From Pseudomonadota bacterium (lineage in GTDB: Bacteria; Pseudomonadota; Gammaproteobacteria; Acidiferrobacterales; UBA6901): DNA of 64,000 bases. The position numbers and the translations under genes were made by a program. The notes under the pieces are model-generated. The model saw only the letters and a program-made list of their open reading frames with translations. It had not been told where the DNA came from and did no database searches. Location of the stretch: contig JAJYEX010000004.1 in assembly GCA_021785515.1 (NCBI GenBank), positions 1 to 64,000 on the forward strand, written 5' to 3'. Below, one piece after another: positions 7,984 through 17,838 of the stretch (position 1 is its first letter; each line of letters opens with the position of its first letter).

Positions 7984-10900
7984 CTACTCCGTCGGAACCG
8001 CCAAGGGGTAAGTCCGTGGCCGGAACCTGTCGAGGGCGAGGTAGATAACCGGCGTCGTGAATAGCGTCAGAAGTTGGCTCAGCAGCAGTCCGCCGATGAT
8101 GGTGATGCCGAGCGGTACCCGCAGTTCAGAGCCGGCGCCGCCTTCCAGAACCAGAGGGATGGCGCCGAACAGGGCCGCCATGGTGGTCATCATGATCGGA
8201 CGGAATCTCAGCAGCGAGGCCTCCATGATGGCATCCTCCGGGCTGAGTCCGCGCGTGCGTTCGGCCTCGATCGCGAAGTCGACCATGATAATGCCGTTTT
8301 TCTTGACTATGCCCATCAGCAGCACGATGCCGACAAGCGCGACGATCGTGAACTGCGTGCCAGTGACCATGAGGGCAAGCAGTGCCCCGATCCCGGCCGA
8401 TGGCAGCGTCGAAAGGATCGTCACCGGATGGATCGTGCTTTCGTACAGCACGCCCAGCACGATGTAGATTACCGCCAGCGTGGCGACGATCAGCCATGGA
8501 TTGGAGGCGAGTGCCGACTCAAACTGCGCGGCAGCGCCGGAAAATGTTCCGGATATGGCCGATGGCATGTGCAGCAGGTTCTCGGTCTTGTGCACTGCGT
8601 TCTCGGCCTGCTGCAGAGAAACGCCGGGGGCCAGGTTGAAGCTGATCGTGATCGACGGGAACTGGTTCTCGCGAGTGATGGCGAGCGGCGTGTGGCGCCG
8701 ATGGATTGATGCGAGCTCGTACAGCGGGATCTGGGCGTTGTTGATCCCGGGAACATAGATTTCCGCAAGATCGGCGGGCGAAACAGCGAATGCCGGGTCG
8801 ACCCCCAGCACCACGCGGTATTGGCCGTCCTGCGTGTATATGGTTGATATCTGACGCTGCCCGTAGGCGTCGTAAAGCACATTCTCGATCGTGAGCATGT
8901 TGACGCCCAGGCGTTCAGCGGCCGCCCGATTGACGTCGATATAGGTCTCATATCCGCGGTTCTCCGCATCGCTCGCGACGTCCGTCAGCTCCGGCAACGT
9001 CTTGAGCTTCTGCGTGAGAAGCGATGTCCACGATGTGAGCTGCCTGGCATCCGTGTCGACCAGCGTGTACTGGTACTGGGTTGCCGACACGCGTGACGAC
9101 AGCGTGATATCTTGCACCGGCTGCATGTACACCGACAGCCCCGGAATCGCGGTCAGGGCCTGCTGCAGCTGAGCCATCACGGTGCGCAGCGGGGGGCGCG
9201 AACCTATGGGTTTGAGAGTGATCGTAAGGCGGCCGGTGTTAGGTGTCGGGTTGGTGATTCCCGTTCCGAGCAGCGAGGTGACGCCTGCCACCGCCGTGTT
9301 ATGCCGGACAATGGACACGGCTTGGTCTTCGAGGCGGGCAAGGGCAGATAGCGATATGCTGCCGCGACTCTCAGTGACCGCAATGATCTGCCCCGTGTCT
9401 TCCTGGGGCAGAAGTCCCTTCGGAATGACTATATATAGCAATACCGTTCCCAGAACGGTCGCGGCAAACAGCCACAGAACCAGGTTCTGGTGCGCAAGTA
9501 CCTTGCGCAGCACCTGGCCGTATCCGTCCCTGATCCGGGATATGCCGTGCTCGATTCTCGCCGACAGGCGGCTGGTGTGCGTCTCGTCGACCGGCCGCAG
9601 CAGACGGCCGCACATCATGGGAGTGAGCGTAAGCGAAATGACGGCTGAAATGACGACCGCGACCGAAAGCGTCACGGAAAACTCGCCGAACAGCCTGCCG
9701 ACCACACCAGGCATGAACAGCAGCGGGATGAATACGGCAAGCAGTGAAACGGTCAGCGATATGATGGTGAAACCAATCTGCTCGGCCCCGGCGTAGGCCG
9801 CAGCGAGCGGTGCCATGCCGCCCTCTATGAAGCGCACGACGTTTTCGATCATCACGATGGCATCGTCCACAACGAACCCGGATGCCACCGTAAGGGCCAT
9901 GAGCGACAGGTTGTCGAGACTGAAGTCGAGCGCGTGCATGACTGCAAAGGTGGAGACCAGGGACAGCGGGAGAGTGACTGCCGGAATGACCGTGGCCCGC
10001 AGGGTCGGCAGAAACAGGAATATCACCAGTATGACGAGAATCGCCGAGGTGAGAAGCGTGATCTGCACATCCTTTACCGAGGCGCGGATGGTCTGGGTCC
10101 GGTCCGCCACCACCTGCACGCTGATCCCCGTCGGCAGTGACCGGGTCAGCTCTGGCAGGGTGGATCGGATTTCTGACACCGTCTTGACGATGTTGGCGCC
10201 GGGTTGGCGCTGAATGTCGAGAACGACGGCCGGCACACCGTTGTAGCTCGCCCGGGTCGCGTCGTTTTCGAGGCCATCGCTGACCGTGCCGACGTCGGTA
10301 AGATAGACCGGGGCGCCGGCGCGGTAGGCGATAATCACCTGCCGGTAGGCCTTCGCGTCCGGCAGTTGATCGTTGGCGGCAAGCAGGAATGACTGTGCGC
10401 TGCCGTCGAATTCTCCCTTAGCCCCGTTCTGGTTGGCATTGGCGATGGCGTTGCGCACGTCCTCAAGCGACAGTCCGTAGGCGGCTAGGCGTGTCGGATT
10501 GACCGTAACCCGCACCGCCGGCTTAAAGCCGCCTTCCACCGTGACCTTGCCGACCCCGCTGACCTGGCTGAGCTTGGGCTCGACAAGGGTCTCGGCGGCG
10601 CTCGCCACCTCGAACAGCGGAAGGGTGCGGGAGGTCAGGGCAAGCGTCAGTATGGGCGCATCCGCCGGGTTGACCTTGGTATAGACCGGTGGATACGGAA
10701 GGTTCTGCGGGAGGGTGGCCGCCGCAGCATTGATCGCCGCCTGCACGTCCTGGGCTGCGGAATCAATGGATTTGGACAGCTCGAAGCGCAGGGTTATGGC
10801 GCTGGTGCCGGTGGAACTGATCGAACTCATGGCGGCCAGTCCCGAAATCTCGCCGAACTGGCGTTCAAGCGGAGCGGTGACGAGCTTCGATATGGTGTCC

Positions 10901-11067
10901 GGACTTGCGCCCGGCAGCTTGGTGGTGATCAGGATCGTGGGAAAGTCCACGCTCGGCAGGGAGGCTACTGGCAGGGTCCGGTAGCCGAGTGCGCCAATCA
11001 GAAACAATGCGATCGCGAGCAACGACGTCGCAACGGGTCGTGAAATGAACGGTTTGGAAATGTTCAT
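7984..11067 (-). CDS. mdtB: RND efflux pump inner-membrane permease (MdtB-like)
   Basis: A 1027-residue HAE1-family RND permease, the partner of the gene behind it. N-terminal MNISKPFISRPVATSLLAIA, two large periplasmic domains and twelve helices are recognisable; GFVVDDAIVMIENVVRFIEG holds the Asp pair of the proton relay. The C-terminal 140 residues are duplicated at 813-1237. It lies 18 bases behind the adaptor gene in the order adaptor-permease-permease seen in mdtABC. Two different permeases in one operon imply a heteromeric pump. Confidence 0.92.
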   Translation of the reverse strand: MNISKPFISRPVATSLLAIALFLIGALGYRTLPVASLPSVDFPTILITTKLPGASPDTISKLVTAPLERQFGEISGLAAMSSISSTGTSAITLRFELSKSIDSAAQDVQAAINAAAATLPQNLPYPPVYTKVNPADAPILTLALTSRTLPLFEVASAAETLVEPKLSQVSGVGKVTVEGGFKPAVRVTVNPTRLAAYGLSLEDVRNAIANANQNGAKGEFDGSAQSFLLAANDQLPDAKAYRQVIIAYRAGAPVYLTDVGTVSDGLENDATRASYNGVPAVVLDIQRQPGANIVKTVSEIRSTLPELTRSLPTGISVQVVADRTQTIRASVKDVQITLLTSAILVILVIFLFLPTLRATVIPAVTLPLSLVSTFAVMHALDFSLDNLSLMALTVASGFVVDDAIVMIENVVRFIEGGMAPLAAAYAGAEQIGFTIISLTVSLLAVFIPLLFMPGVVGRLFGEFSVTLSVAVVISAVISLTLTPMMCGRLLRPVDETHTSRLSARIEHGISRIRDGYGQVLRKVLAHQNLVLWLFAATVLGTVLLYIVIPKGLLPQEDTGQIIAVTESRGSISLSALARLEDQAVSIVRHNTAVAGVTSLLGTGITNPTPNTGRLTITLKPIGSRPPLRTVMAQLQQALTAIPGLSVYMQPVQDITLSSRVSATQYQYTLVDTDARQLTSWTSLLTQKLKTLPELTDVASDAENRGYETYIDVNRAAAERLGVNMLTIENVLYDAYGQRQISTIYTQDGQYRVVLGVDPAFAVSPADLAEIYVPGINNAQIPLYELASIHRRHTPLAITRENQFPSITISFNLAPGVSLQQAENAVHKTENLLHMPSAISGTFSGAAAQFESALASNPWLIVATLAVIYIVLGVLYESTIHPVTILSTLPSAGIGALLALMVTGTQFTIVALVGIVLLMGIVKKNGIIMVDFAIEAERTRGLSPEDAIMEASLLRFRPIMMTTMAALFGAIPLVLEGGAGSELRVPLGITIIGGLLLSQLLTLFTTPVIYLALDRFRPRTYPLAVPTE

Positions 11068-11085
11068 GCCGGGGCGCTGCCGCTG

Positions 11086-12336
11086 TCAGCCCTGCGGTTT
11101 CCGCGGAGCGGGGGCGTTGAATCTATGCGTACCCGACTGTCCAGTCGGCGGTGCCGCGGGTGTCGCAATGCGGATCAATGATCCGTCGCGCAAGCGCGAA
11201 CCGCCTTCCGTCACGACCTCATTGCCTGGGGAAAGCCCTGCGTCGACCACAGCGACGTCCTGATTGCTGTAACCGATCCGAACCGGACGGACCACGACGT
11301 GCGGGCCCTGCGGCCGGGCATGCTTGCCTTTCTCCCGAGAAACGGGCGCAGATGCAGTAGCGGACGCCCGGGATGCGACCACGAGATATACATAGGAGCC
11401 GTCCGGGCCCTGACGCACCGCGACTGCCGGGACGGTGATGACATTGAGATCAGTCCGCGCCAGCAGCCTGATATCCACGAATGCACCCGGCCACAGCGAA
11501 GTTTTCGGGTTGGGGAAACGGGCGCGCATGGTCAGGGTCCCGGTACTGGAATTCACCTGATTGTCGAGGACCGTGAGCACTCCGTGGTCAATTGGAACAT
11601 CATGGCTGTCGACCGCCAGCACATCGGGTCGCCGGTCCTGGAGCGCCTGCTGTATTGTCGGAAGATCCTGCTGCGGCAGGCTGAAGGAAACATAGATCGG
11701 CTGCAGGGTATTGATGACGACAATGCCCGTGCTCAGACTCGGCGTGACAATGTTGCCGGCGTTCACCTGCAGAATTCCGGTGCGCCCGTTGATCGGCGCC
11801 AGAATACGGGTGTAACTCAGGTTGGTGTGCGCCGTTTCGGCCGCCGCCTTGTCCTGCTGGACGAGCGCGGCATCTTCCGCCACCGTTGCCTCCTGATCCG
11901 AGACCTGCTGCGCGGACGCATATTTTTGGGCGATCAGCATCTGGTACCGCTGAAGGTTGATGCGTGCCGCCTTCAGTGCGGCCTCATCCTGGGCCTGTTT
12001 TGCCAGGGCCTGGTCAAGCGCTGCCCGATATGGGCGCGGATCAATCTCGGCGAGCAGCTGGCCCTTGCGCACATCCTGCCCTTCGTGAAAGTCCACCGAG
12101 GCCAGCGGGCCACTTACCATGGGCTGCACGGTCACGGTGCGATAGGCCTGAACGGTTCCGAGCGCGTGGAGGTAGATGGGAATATCCTTGCGCACGGCGG
12201 TGGCAACGGTCACGGGTATCGGCGGCTCGGCGTGTAAAGACCGACCTGCATTCCGGTGACGGAGCAGGCGGTAGCCGACCACGACGATGGCCAGCACAAT
12301 CACGAATATGATGATAGAGCGTCTTCTCACCGACAC
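11086..12336 (-). CDS. mdtA: RND periplasmic adaptor (MdtA-like membrane fusion protein)
   Basis: A 416-residue HlyD/AcrA-type adaptor. One N-terminal membrane anchor (IIIFVIVLAIVVVGYRLL) is followed by the lipoyl half motif VQPMVSGPLASVDFHEGQDV and KGQLLAEIDPRPY, an alpha-helical hairpin (about residues 105-170), the second lipoyl half (RILAPINGRTGILQVNAGNI) and beta-barrel domains. It connects the permeases to the outer-membrane channel. An insertion of about 25 residues rich in Ala, Ser and basic residues sits near residue 330. It starts 4 bases after the outer-membrane gene, in the same operon. Confidence 0.9.
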   Translation of the reverse strand: MSVRRRSIIIFVIVLAIVVVGYRLLRHRNAGRSLHAEPPIPVTVATAVRKDIPIYLHALGTVQAYRTVTVQPMVSGPLASVDFHEGQDVRKGQLLAEIDPRPYRAALDQALAKQAQDEAALKAARINLQRYQMLIAQKYASAQQVSDQEATVAEDAALVQQDKAAAETAHTNLSYTRILAPINGRTGILQVNAGNIVTPSLSTGIVVINTLQPIYVSFSLPQQDLPTIQQALQDRRPDVLAVDSHDVPIDHGVLTVLDNQVNSSTGTLTMRARFPNPKTSLWPGAFVDIRLLARTDLNVITVPAVAVRQGPDGSYVYLVVASRASATASAPVSREKGKHARPQGPHVVVRPVRIGYSNQDVAVVDAGLSPGNEVVTEGGSRLRDGSLIRIATPAAPPTGQSGTHRFNAPAPRKPQG

Positions 12337-12340
12337 GGTG

Positions 12341-13915
12341 TTAGCCTCCTACCAGATGGGAAGTGGCCGGCGCATGCCAGCCGCCGCCGAGGGCTTCATA
12401 GAGATTGACGGCTGCCAGAAAACGCGCAAGGCGTGCCTGTTGCAGGGTGTTCTGGTCGCCCAGCAGGGTCTGCTGTGCCGTCAGCACGGACCCGATCGAT
12501 ACCGTGCCGGCATTGAGCTGCGCCTCCACGGCATCGAGTGCTATGGTCGCGCGCTGTACCGCGGTCCGTTCTTCGTGTTCCTGTTGCGTCGCAAAGTGCA
12601 GCGAGGTCAGGGCGGTCTCGACGTCACTGAAGGCCTTGACCACGGCCTGCTGGTAGATCGCCACATCCTGCCGATAGGTGGCGCGGCTGACCGCCAGCTG
12701 TCCGGACAGGGCGCCATTTTCGAACAGCGGCTGGGTGAGGGCGGCGGTCGCGCTGAGCAGTTGCGATTCGGGTGTGAACAGCGTGTTGAGTTGTTTGCTC
12801 TGCCAGCCGCCGGAGCCGGTCAGGCTGAAGGACGGAAAATATGCTGCGACCGCGCTGCGGACATTGGCGTTAGCGGCGATCAGTGTCGCCTGCGCCTGTG
12901 CGATATCCGGCCGGCGCGTCAACAGCGCAGACGGCAGTCCTGGCATGAGCGGTGGAACGTGCAGGCCGGCGAGGGACTTGGGTGCCAGCTTCAGCAGTTC
13001 CGGCGGTTTTCCGACCAGTATGCCGAGCGCGATTTCCTGCTGGCGTAACTGCGATTGCAGATTGGGAAGGCTCGCGCGTTCACCGGCGACGAGGGCGGCC
13101 TGCTGGGCCACGGTCCCGGCATCGACCACGCCGGCGCGCAGTTCCGCCCGCAGCTGCGCCAGCAGACCTTCCGCGGCCGCCAGGTTGCGTTGCGCAATGG
13201 ATAGCCCGTCCCGGTCGGACAGAATTTGAAACCAGGTCGTGGCCACGGCGCTTACCGCGGTCAGTGCGACCGTGTCCCGGTTGAAACGCGAGGCGGCGGC
13301 ATTGGCTTCGGCGGCACGCAGGGCGTCACGGTTCTTGCCCCAGAAATCCAGTTCGTAGGACACCTGCAGCGCGGTCGAAAACTGATGGGCGTTGATGTAC
13401 TGGCTGCTCCCTCCGGGCACCGCCGATACGGCCACCCCGCTGCCGTAGTGCTGGTCGGTCGCGCTGAAATTGGCATCGACCGACGGCAGCAGCGGAGCGC
13501 CGGCCACCTCGGCCTCGGCATTAGCCGCCTGCAGCTGGGCAACGGCAATGCGAATGCTGAAGTTGTGGGTCTCGGCTTCCGTGATTAGCTGGTCCAGTTC
13601 CCGAGATCCAAACCGGCGCCACCAGTCCTTGTCCGGCCATGCCGGTGGCGCGTCCTGCGGGGCAGCCGCAAAGCGTGCCGGAACGCTCGTCTGTGGCATC
13701 CGGAATCTGGGTCCAACCGCGCACGCGGACAGCAGCAGGCAAAGCAGGGATGCTTGCACGACGCGGCCCGAGGGCAGGCAGTGGCGGCGGGCGGAGTAAA
13801 ACCCTGCGCTTGCAGAAGGGTCGTCCGTCACCGAGGCACAGCGCAATAGTGCACCGGCGCCGCGGCCGCCATGTTGCCCCAGTGTTCCCACGATGATCGG
13901 TATGCGACGCATCAT
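12341..13915 (-). CDS. Outer-membrane efflux lipoprotein (NodT/TolC family)
   Basis: A TolC-like outer-membrane factor of the NodT family, first gene of the efflux operon. A lipoprotein signal LLCLLLSACAVGPRF is followed by the conserved WWRRFGSRELDQLI and two outer-membrane-efflux repeats with long helices. The open frame gives 524 residues, but the leader before the lipobox is unusually long. A GTG at 13759 would give a compact signal peptide, so the true start is uncertain. Placing the channel gene first, before adaptor and permeases, is common for such cassettes outside E. coli. Confidence 0.88.
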   Translation of the reverse strand: MMRRIPIIVGTLGQHGGRGAGALLRCASVTDDPSASAGFYSARRHCLPSGRVVQASLLCLLLSACAVGPRFRMPQTSVPARFAAAPQDAPPAWPDKDWWRRFGSRELDQLITEAETHNFSIRIAVAQLQAANAEAEVAGAPLLPSVDANFSATDQHYGSGVAVSAVPGGSSQYINAHQFSTALQVSYELDFWGKNRDALRAAEANAAASRFNRDTVALTAVSAVATTWFQILSDRDGLSIAQRNLAAAEGLLAQLRAELRAGVVDAGTVAQQAALVAGERASLPNLQSQLRQQEIALGILVGKPPELLKLAPKSLAGLHVPPLMPGLPSALLTRRPDIAQAQATLIAANANVRSAVAAYFPSFSLTGSGGWQSKQLNTLFTPESQLLSATAALTQPLFENGALSGQLAVSRATYRQDVAIYQQAVVKAFSDVETALTSLHFATQQEHEERTAVQRATIALDAVEAQLNAGTVSIGSVLTAQQTLLGDQNTLQQARLARFLAAVNLYEALGGGWHAPATSHLVGG

Positions 13916-14317
13916 TAATATTACTTTAGCGGCAGAAAGGCCGCAGCCGGAATCCGAAAAGTGTGACGAATCATTACGGCAGGATTCGGTGCTTTCTCAG
14001 CAGGCGCTGACCATGGACCCGATAAGCAAAGGGAAAGTGTCACAGTTTGTCATAAATCGCTGCTCTCAGTGTGGGTTGCGATGCGTCTAGCATGGACGCG
14101 GTCGACAGCTCCAGAGCGCATCGCTAGGATACGATTATGAACTATCCTGCTTCCGCGGCGAAGTGGCCGCAGTATGCGCATGGGGCATTTTCACCGGTCT
14201 GCAAGGTCGCCGCGTTGCAGGTGACGAAATGGCACGTCGTAGGTCATGAGGATATTCCATTCGGAAGATTAGGGCTTCGCGCGATGGCATGGCACGACGC
14301 GGGTATGTGACCCGAGC
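13916..14317. promoter_or_regulatory. Divergent control region between efflux operon and regulator genes
   Basis: About 400 bases separate the minus-strand efflux operon from the plus-strand two-component genes. No gene is visible. An AT-rich stretch (TCATTAATATTACTTTAGC near 13909-13929) abuts the efflux start and could carry its promoter. The response regulator probably binds in this gap, as is usual for divergent regulator-pump pairs, but I could not define an operator with confidence. Confidence 0.45.
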
Positions 14318-15028
14318 ATGGCGTCCATAAAGGTTCTGGTGGTGGAAGACGATCCGCGGTTGCGGTCTATGCTGAGGCGCTATCTGAACGAACACGGAAT
14401 GGTTGTGGGTGATGCGGCTGATGGTGACCACATGCAGCGTCTTCTTCTGCGAGAGCATTTCGATTGCATCGTACTGGATCTGATGTTGCCAGGGCGTGAC
14501 GGTTTTGCGCTATGCCGTGCGCTGCGCGCTGAAGGCAGCAACATCCCGGTGATCATGCTGACTGCAAAAGGCGCGCTGGCCGACAAAATCGCGGGGCTCG
14601 AGAGTGGCGCGGACGATTATCTGGCCAAGCCATTCGAGCCGGATGAGCTGGTGGCGCGCATACGGGCCGTGGTGCGAAGACTGAATGTCCAGGCGCAGCT
14701 GACAGCCGCGCCAGATCTTGGTCAGGTCCGGCTCGGGGATCTGGTGGTTGATCCCGTGGCGCGGCGTCTTATGCGGGGCGGATCGGTGGTACCCATCGGG
14801 GACCGGGAATACGCGTTGCTCGACTGCCTTATTTCGCACCCCAGGAAGCCGCTGTCGCGCGAACATCTGGCTGTTGCGGCGCTCGGCGATCGCGACCGGG
14901 CATCGCTGCGCAGTATTGATGTCTACGTGCACCGTCTCAGGCGCAGCATCGAGGTCGATCCGAGGCATCCGCGCTACATTCAGCGGGTTTGGGGGGTCGG
15001 GTACGTGTTTATTCCGGATCCGTCCTGA
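14318..15028 (+). CDS. OmpR-family response regulator
   Basis: A 236-residue regulator. The receiver domain (about residues 5-118) has the acidic pocket VVEDD, phospho-acceptor Asp54 in VLDLMLPG, the switch Thr in MLTAKG and Lys in AKPFEPDEL. A winged-helix DNA-binding domain follows (REYALLDCLISHP, RSIDVYVHRLRRSIE, VWGVGYVF). This is the OmpR/PhoB layout. It ends two bases before the sensor kinase, with which it forms an operon. Its divergence from the efflux operon suggests that it controls the pump; OmpR itself is the closest general model. Confidence 0.9.
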   Translation: MASIKVLVVEDDPRLRSMLRRYLNEHGMVVGDAADGDHMQRLLLREHFDCIVLDLMLPGRDGFALCRALRAEGSNIPVIMLTAKGALADKIAGLESGADDYLAKPFEPDELVARIRAVVRRLNVQAQLTAAPDLGQVRLGDLVVDPVARRLMRGGSVVPIGDREYALLDCLISHPRKPLSREHLAVAALGDRDRASLRSIDVYVHRLRRSIEVDPRHPRYIQRVWGVGYVFIPDPS

Positions 15029-15029
15029 C

Positions 15030-16319
15030 ATGGCAGCCTGGCGTCTGCCGGATACGCTGTTCGGCCGGCTGGTGATCGTGATTGCGCTGGTGATAGCGGC
15101 CAACCAGCTTGCCCTGTACCTGTTTGTCCGGCACACGGTTGGAACGGCGCGCGCGCAGCGGATGGGGAAGCTGTTTGCCGGGCAGATCGATGTAGTGCGC
15201 GAGATACGCAACCACGTGGCGGCTCCGGCAGGCACAGGTGCCGGCACGCTGCCCCTGGTCACCGGTGCCGTTGCCGGCAGACCGCCGCCGGCCGGCAGCG
15301 AATTGGAGCTTGCTCAGAGAGCTCTGCAGGTGCAGCTGGGGTCACGGGCTTCACTGCGTCTGTCGGACCACAATCATCTGTGGCTCGAATGGCAGGGGCA
15401 ACATCCGTTTAGCCTCTCTCTGCCTCCGTATTCGTGGAGTACCGCCAGGCTGCTGTTCTTGTACTGGAAATTCATCACGATTGCGCTTCTTGCATTTGCC
15501 GGGGCACTGATAGCTCTGCGGCAGATCAATCGACCCCTGTCGCGTCTTGTCGCCGCTATGGAGGAGCGCGGGTCGCACGGGCTGCCGGTGACCGCGTCAC
15601 CCGCCGGGCCGCGCGAGATACGGCGGTTGATCCAGCACTACAACGGGATGCTCACGGACCTGCGCGCACTGCTGGACGAACGGGATCTGGTGTTGGTGGG
15701 CATTTCCCATGATCTGCGTACGCCCTTGACCCGTCTGCGTCTGGGTTGTGAGTTTCTGCCGGACTCGGCGCAGGATGCGCGGAAGGAGCTTATCCGCGAC
15801 ATTCAGGCGCTGGATGAGATTTTAGACCAGTTTATCGCGTTCTCGCGGCGTGGTCAGGGCGAGGACTGGGTGCTGTGCCAGTTCAACGACATTGTGACGG
15901 ACGCGGTAGAGCGGTTTTCGAATCCCCCATTCTGTCTGCGGGTTATTGGGGACTGTGCCCCTTTGCCCAAAGTCCTGATCCAACCCCTGGGTATGCGCCG
16001 TCTGCTAGACAATCTTATCGACAATGCCCGCCGGTACGCGCCGGGGGAGATTACGGTCAGGACACGCCTTGTAGGGGACCTGATCGAACTAACTGTCGAA
16101 GATCGGGGCCCGGGCATTCCGGAGTCCCTTAGGCCGCAGCTTGGCCGGCCGTTTGCGGGCGTCAGCCAGGGTGTGTCGGGCACGGGGCTGGGGATTGCCA
16201 TAGTCTGGACCATTACGCGGGCCCATGACGGCGAGGTGCTCTTCGAGAATCGGCCAGAAGGAGGATTGCGGGTGATCTTACGGTTTCGCAAAAGCCATGA
16301 CCACCTGGAGAAAGCATAG
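15030..16319 (+). CDS. Sensor histidine kinase (EnvZ-like)
   Basis: A 429-residue membrane kinase that starts two bases after the regulator stop (ATG at 15030). Helix 1 lies around residues 9-33, a periplasmic part of about 110 residues follows, then helix 2 (FITIALLAFAGALIAL), HAMP with INRPLSRL, a dimerisation domain with phospho-acceptor His227 in GISHDLRTPLTRLRL, and an ATPase domain with N box LLDNLIDNARRYA, DRGPGIP and GTGLGIAIVW. All catalytic motifs are present. The small sensor domain resembles EnvZ in size. Signal unknown. Confidence 0.9.
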   Translation: MAAWRLPDTLFGRLVIVIALVIAANQLALYLFVRHTVGTARAQRMGKLFAGQIDVVREIRNHVAAPAGTGAGTLPLVTGAVAGRPPPAGSELELAQRALQVQLGSRASLRLSDHNHLWLEWQGQHPFSLSLPPYSWSTARLLFLYWKFITIALLAFAGALIALRQINRPLSRLVAAMEERGSHGLPVTASPAGPREIRRLIQHYNGMLTDLRALLDERDLVLVGISHDLRTPLTRLRLGCEFLPDSAQDARKELIRDIQALDEILDQFIAFSRRGQGEDWVLCQFNDIVTDAVERFSNPPFCLRVIGDCAPLPKVLIQPLGMRRLLDNLIDNARRYAPGEITVRTRLVGDLIELTVEDRGPGIPESLRPQLGRPFAGVSQGVSGTGLGIAIVWTITRAHDGEVLFENRPEGGLRVILRFRKSHDHLEKA

Positions 16320-16340
16320 AGAGAACCGGGTTGTATACGG

Positions 16341-16366
16341 CAAACATGACTTGTTCGGCATGTTTG
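16341..16366 (+). terminator. Stem-loop after the two-component operon
   Basis: CAAACATG and CATGTTTG form a perfect 8-bp stem around a 10-base loop 20 bases after the kinase stop. There is no U run behind it (GGGCCCCGGG follows), so it is either a weak terminator or an RNA-end-protecting hairpin. Confidence 0.4.
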
Positions 16367-16584
16367 TGGGCCCCGGGTGATGCGCTAGCATATAGTCATA
16401 TTTGGATGTCAGCCGGGAAGGGATGTTATTTGACCATTTGTAACGGCAGTAGTAATAGGTAAATTCCGGGATGTGGACAAACGCGGAAATTTGGCATTTG
16501 TCCTTGATTTTGCGGGGTTAGGCACGTAGAGTACCGCCGCCTCGTAGTCAGTAGCCATCCAAACGCAGAGATGGTCTGGTCGCT

Positions 16585-16660
16585 GTCCCCATCGTCTAGA
16601 GGCCTAGGACATCGCCCTTTCACGGCGGTAACAGGGGTTCGAATCCCCTTGGGGACGCCA
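16585..16660 (+). tRNA. tRNA-Glu (TTC)
   Basis: A complete 76-base tRNA. The acceptor stem GTCCCCA pairs with TGGGGAC; D arm TCGTCTAGAGGCCTAGGACA, anticodon loop CCTTTCACG with anticodon TTC, T arm GGGGTTCGAATCCCC and an encoded GCCA end are all present. It is nearly identical to E. coli tRNA-Glu. The integrase gene starts 125 bases downstream, a standard arrangement for an island integrated at the 3' end of a tRNA gene. Confidence 0.97.
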
Positions 16661-16707
16661 ATACAAACAATAAGTTATATGCGATTCCGCCGAGACTAGG
16701 CTCATTT

Positions 16708-16729
16708 TGCTGTAATCCTGCTGTAATCC
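16708..16729 (+). repeat. Tandem 11-bp repeat between tRNA-Glu and integrase
   Basis: TGCTGTAATCC occurs twice in direct tandem. A near copy (TGCTGTAATCT, TGCTGTAATGA) occurs at 30266-30287 and again at 31817-31838. Its place between tRNA and integrase gene suits integrase or excisionase arm-binding sites, or autoregulation of int; this is inference. Confidence 0.6.
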
Positions 16730-16785
16730 GACCGAAGACAAGGTAGACTTCTGGTACCTCAGAGCGACAGCATGGAGGCATCGGT

Positions 16786-17838
16786 ATGGCGAGCTTCATC
16801 CCGAGGGCCGGGCGCGGCGGCAAGCGTGTCTGGCAGGCGCATGTCCGACGGCGCGGTCATCATGCTCAGGTCCGCACCTTCGACAAGAAATCCGACGCCG
16901 AGGCATGGGCCCACGAGATCGAAGGAGAGATGCGGCGGGGCACGCACATCGACCGCTCCCAGTCTGAGACCACTACACTCACCGATCTGCTGGACCAATA
17001 CGAGAAGGAAATCACGCCGACCAAGCGCGGAGCGGCGCAGGAGATCTCGCGGCTTGCGGTGCTCAAAAAGCAGCCGCTCGCCGATCTGCGGTTGCCAGCG
17101 ATTACTGGGAAGGTGATGGCGGAGCACAAGAAACAAAGGCTCAAGCAGGTGTCTCCGGCGACGTTCAATCGGGAGCTAAATGTACTCTCCCATGTCTTCA
17201 CCGTCGCGCAAAAGGAGTGGCACACGTACCTGCCGTGGGGTAATCCCGTCGCGCTTGTCCGCCGACCAAGGGCGGATGACAAGCGCGAGCGACGTCTCAA
17301 TCCGCAGGAAGAAAAGCTTCTGCTTGCTGCTGCCGACGCCGATCAGGGAGAACCCATCGGCGCCATCATCCGGTTTGCCCTCGAAACTGCCATGCGCCGG
17401 GGCGAGATCGCGGCAATGCGCTTCAACCACGTGCACAAAGAGGCGCGGACGCTCGCAGTGCCGGAAACCAAGACCGGCGAGCCGCGTAAGGTGCCGCTCA
17501 GTATCCGCGCGCTCGCAGTACTCGAAACGTTGCCCGGGCGCACTGATGGGCCTGTGTGGGGCGTGCATGCAGCAAGCATCAGTCGCGCCTTCGACCGTGC
17601 GCTAACCCGTGCCCGGTCCGGCTACGCGCAAGAATGCAAGAAGGCTGGCCAGATACCGGACGAGCATCTGCTCAAGGATCTGCGTTTCCACGACCTGCGG
17701 CACGAGGCGACCTCTCGGCTTTTCGAGAAGGGACTGAATCCCATGCAGGTGGCGGCGATCACCGGACACAAGACCCTGCAGATGCTCAAGCGCTACACGC
17801 ACCTGCGGGCGGAGGATCTAGTTGAGTTGATCGGTTGA
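16786..17838 (+). CDS. Phage/island tyrosine integrase
   Basis: A 350-residue site-specific tyrosine recombinase. An N-terminal arm-type DNA-binding part (about residues 1-60) precedes a SAM-like core-binding domain and the catalytic domain. The catalytic Arg lies in MRRGEIAAMR, HDLRHEATSRLFE has the HxxR box, ITGHKTLQMLKRYTHL the second His and nucleophile Tyr. Length and motifs are complete, so it may be active. It sits directly behind tRNA-Glu and is the likely integrase of the island up to about 34349. A decayed relative is found at 33489. Confidence 0.93.
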   Translation: MASFIPRAGRGGKRVWQAHVRRRGHHAQVRTFDKKSDAEAWAHEIEGEMRRGTHIDRSQSETTTLTDLLDQYEKEITPTKRGAAQEISRLAVLKKQPLADLRLPAITGKVMAEHKKQRLKQVSPATFNRELNVLSHVFTVAQKEWHTYLPWGNPVALVRRPRADDKRERRLNPQEEKLLLAAADADQGEPIGAIIRFALETAMRRGEIAAMRFNHVHKEARTLAVPETKTGEPRKVPLSIRALAVLETLPGRTDGPVWGVHAASISRAFDRALTRARSGYAQECKKAGQIPDEHLLKDLRFHDLRHEATSRLFEKGLNPMQVAAITGHKTLQMLKRYTHLRAEDLVELIG

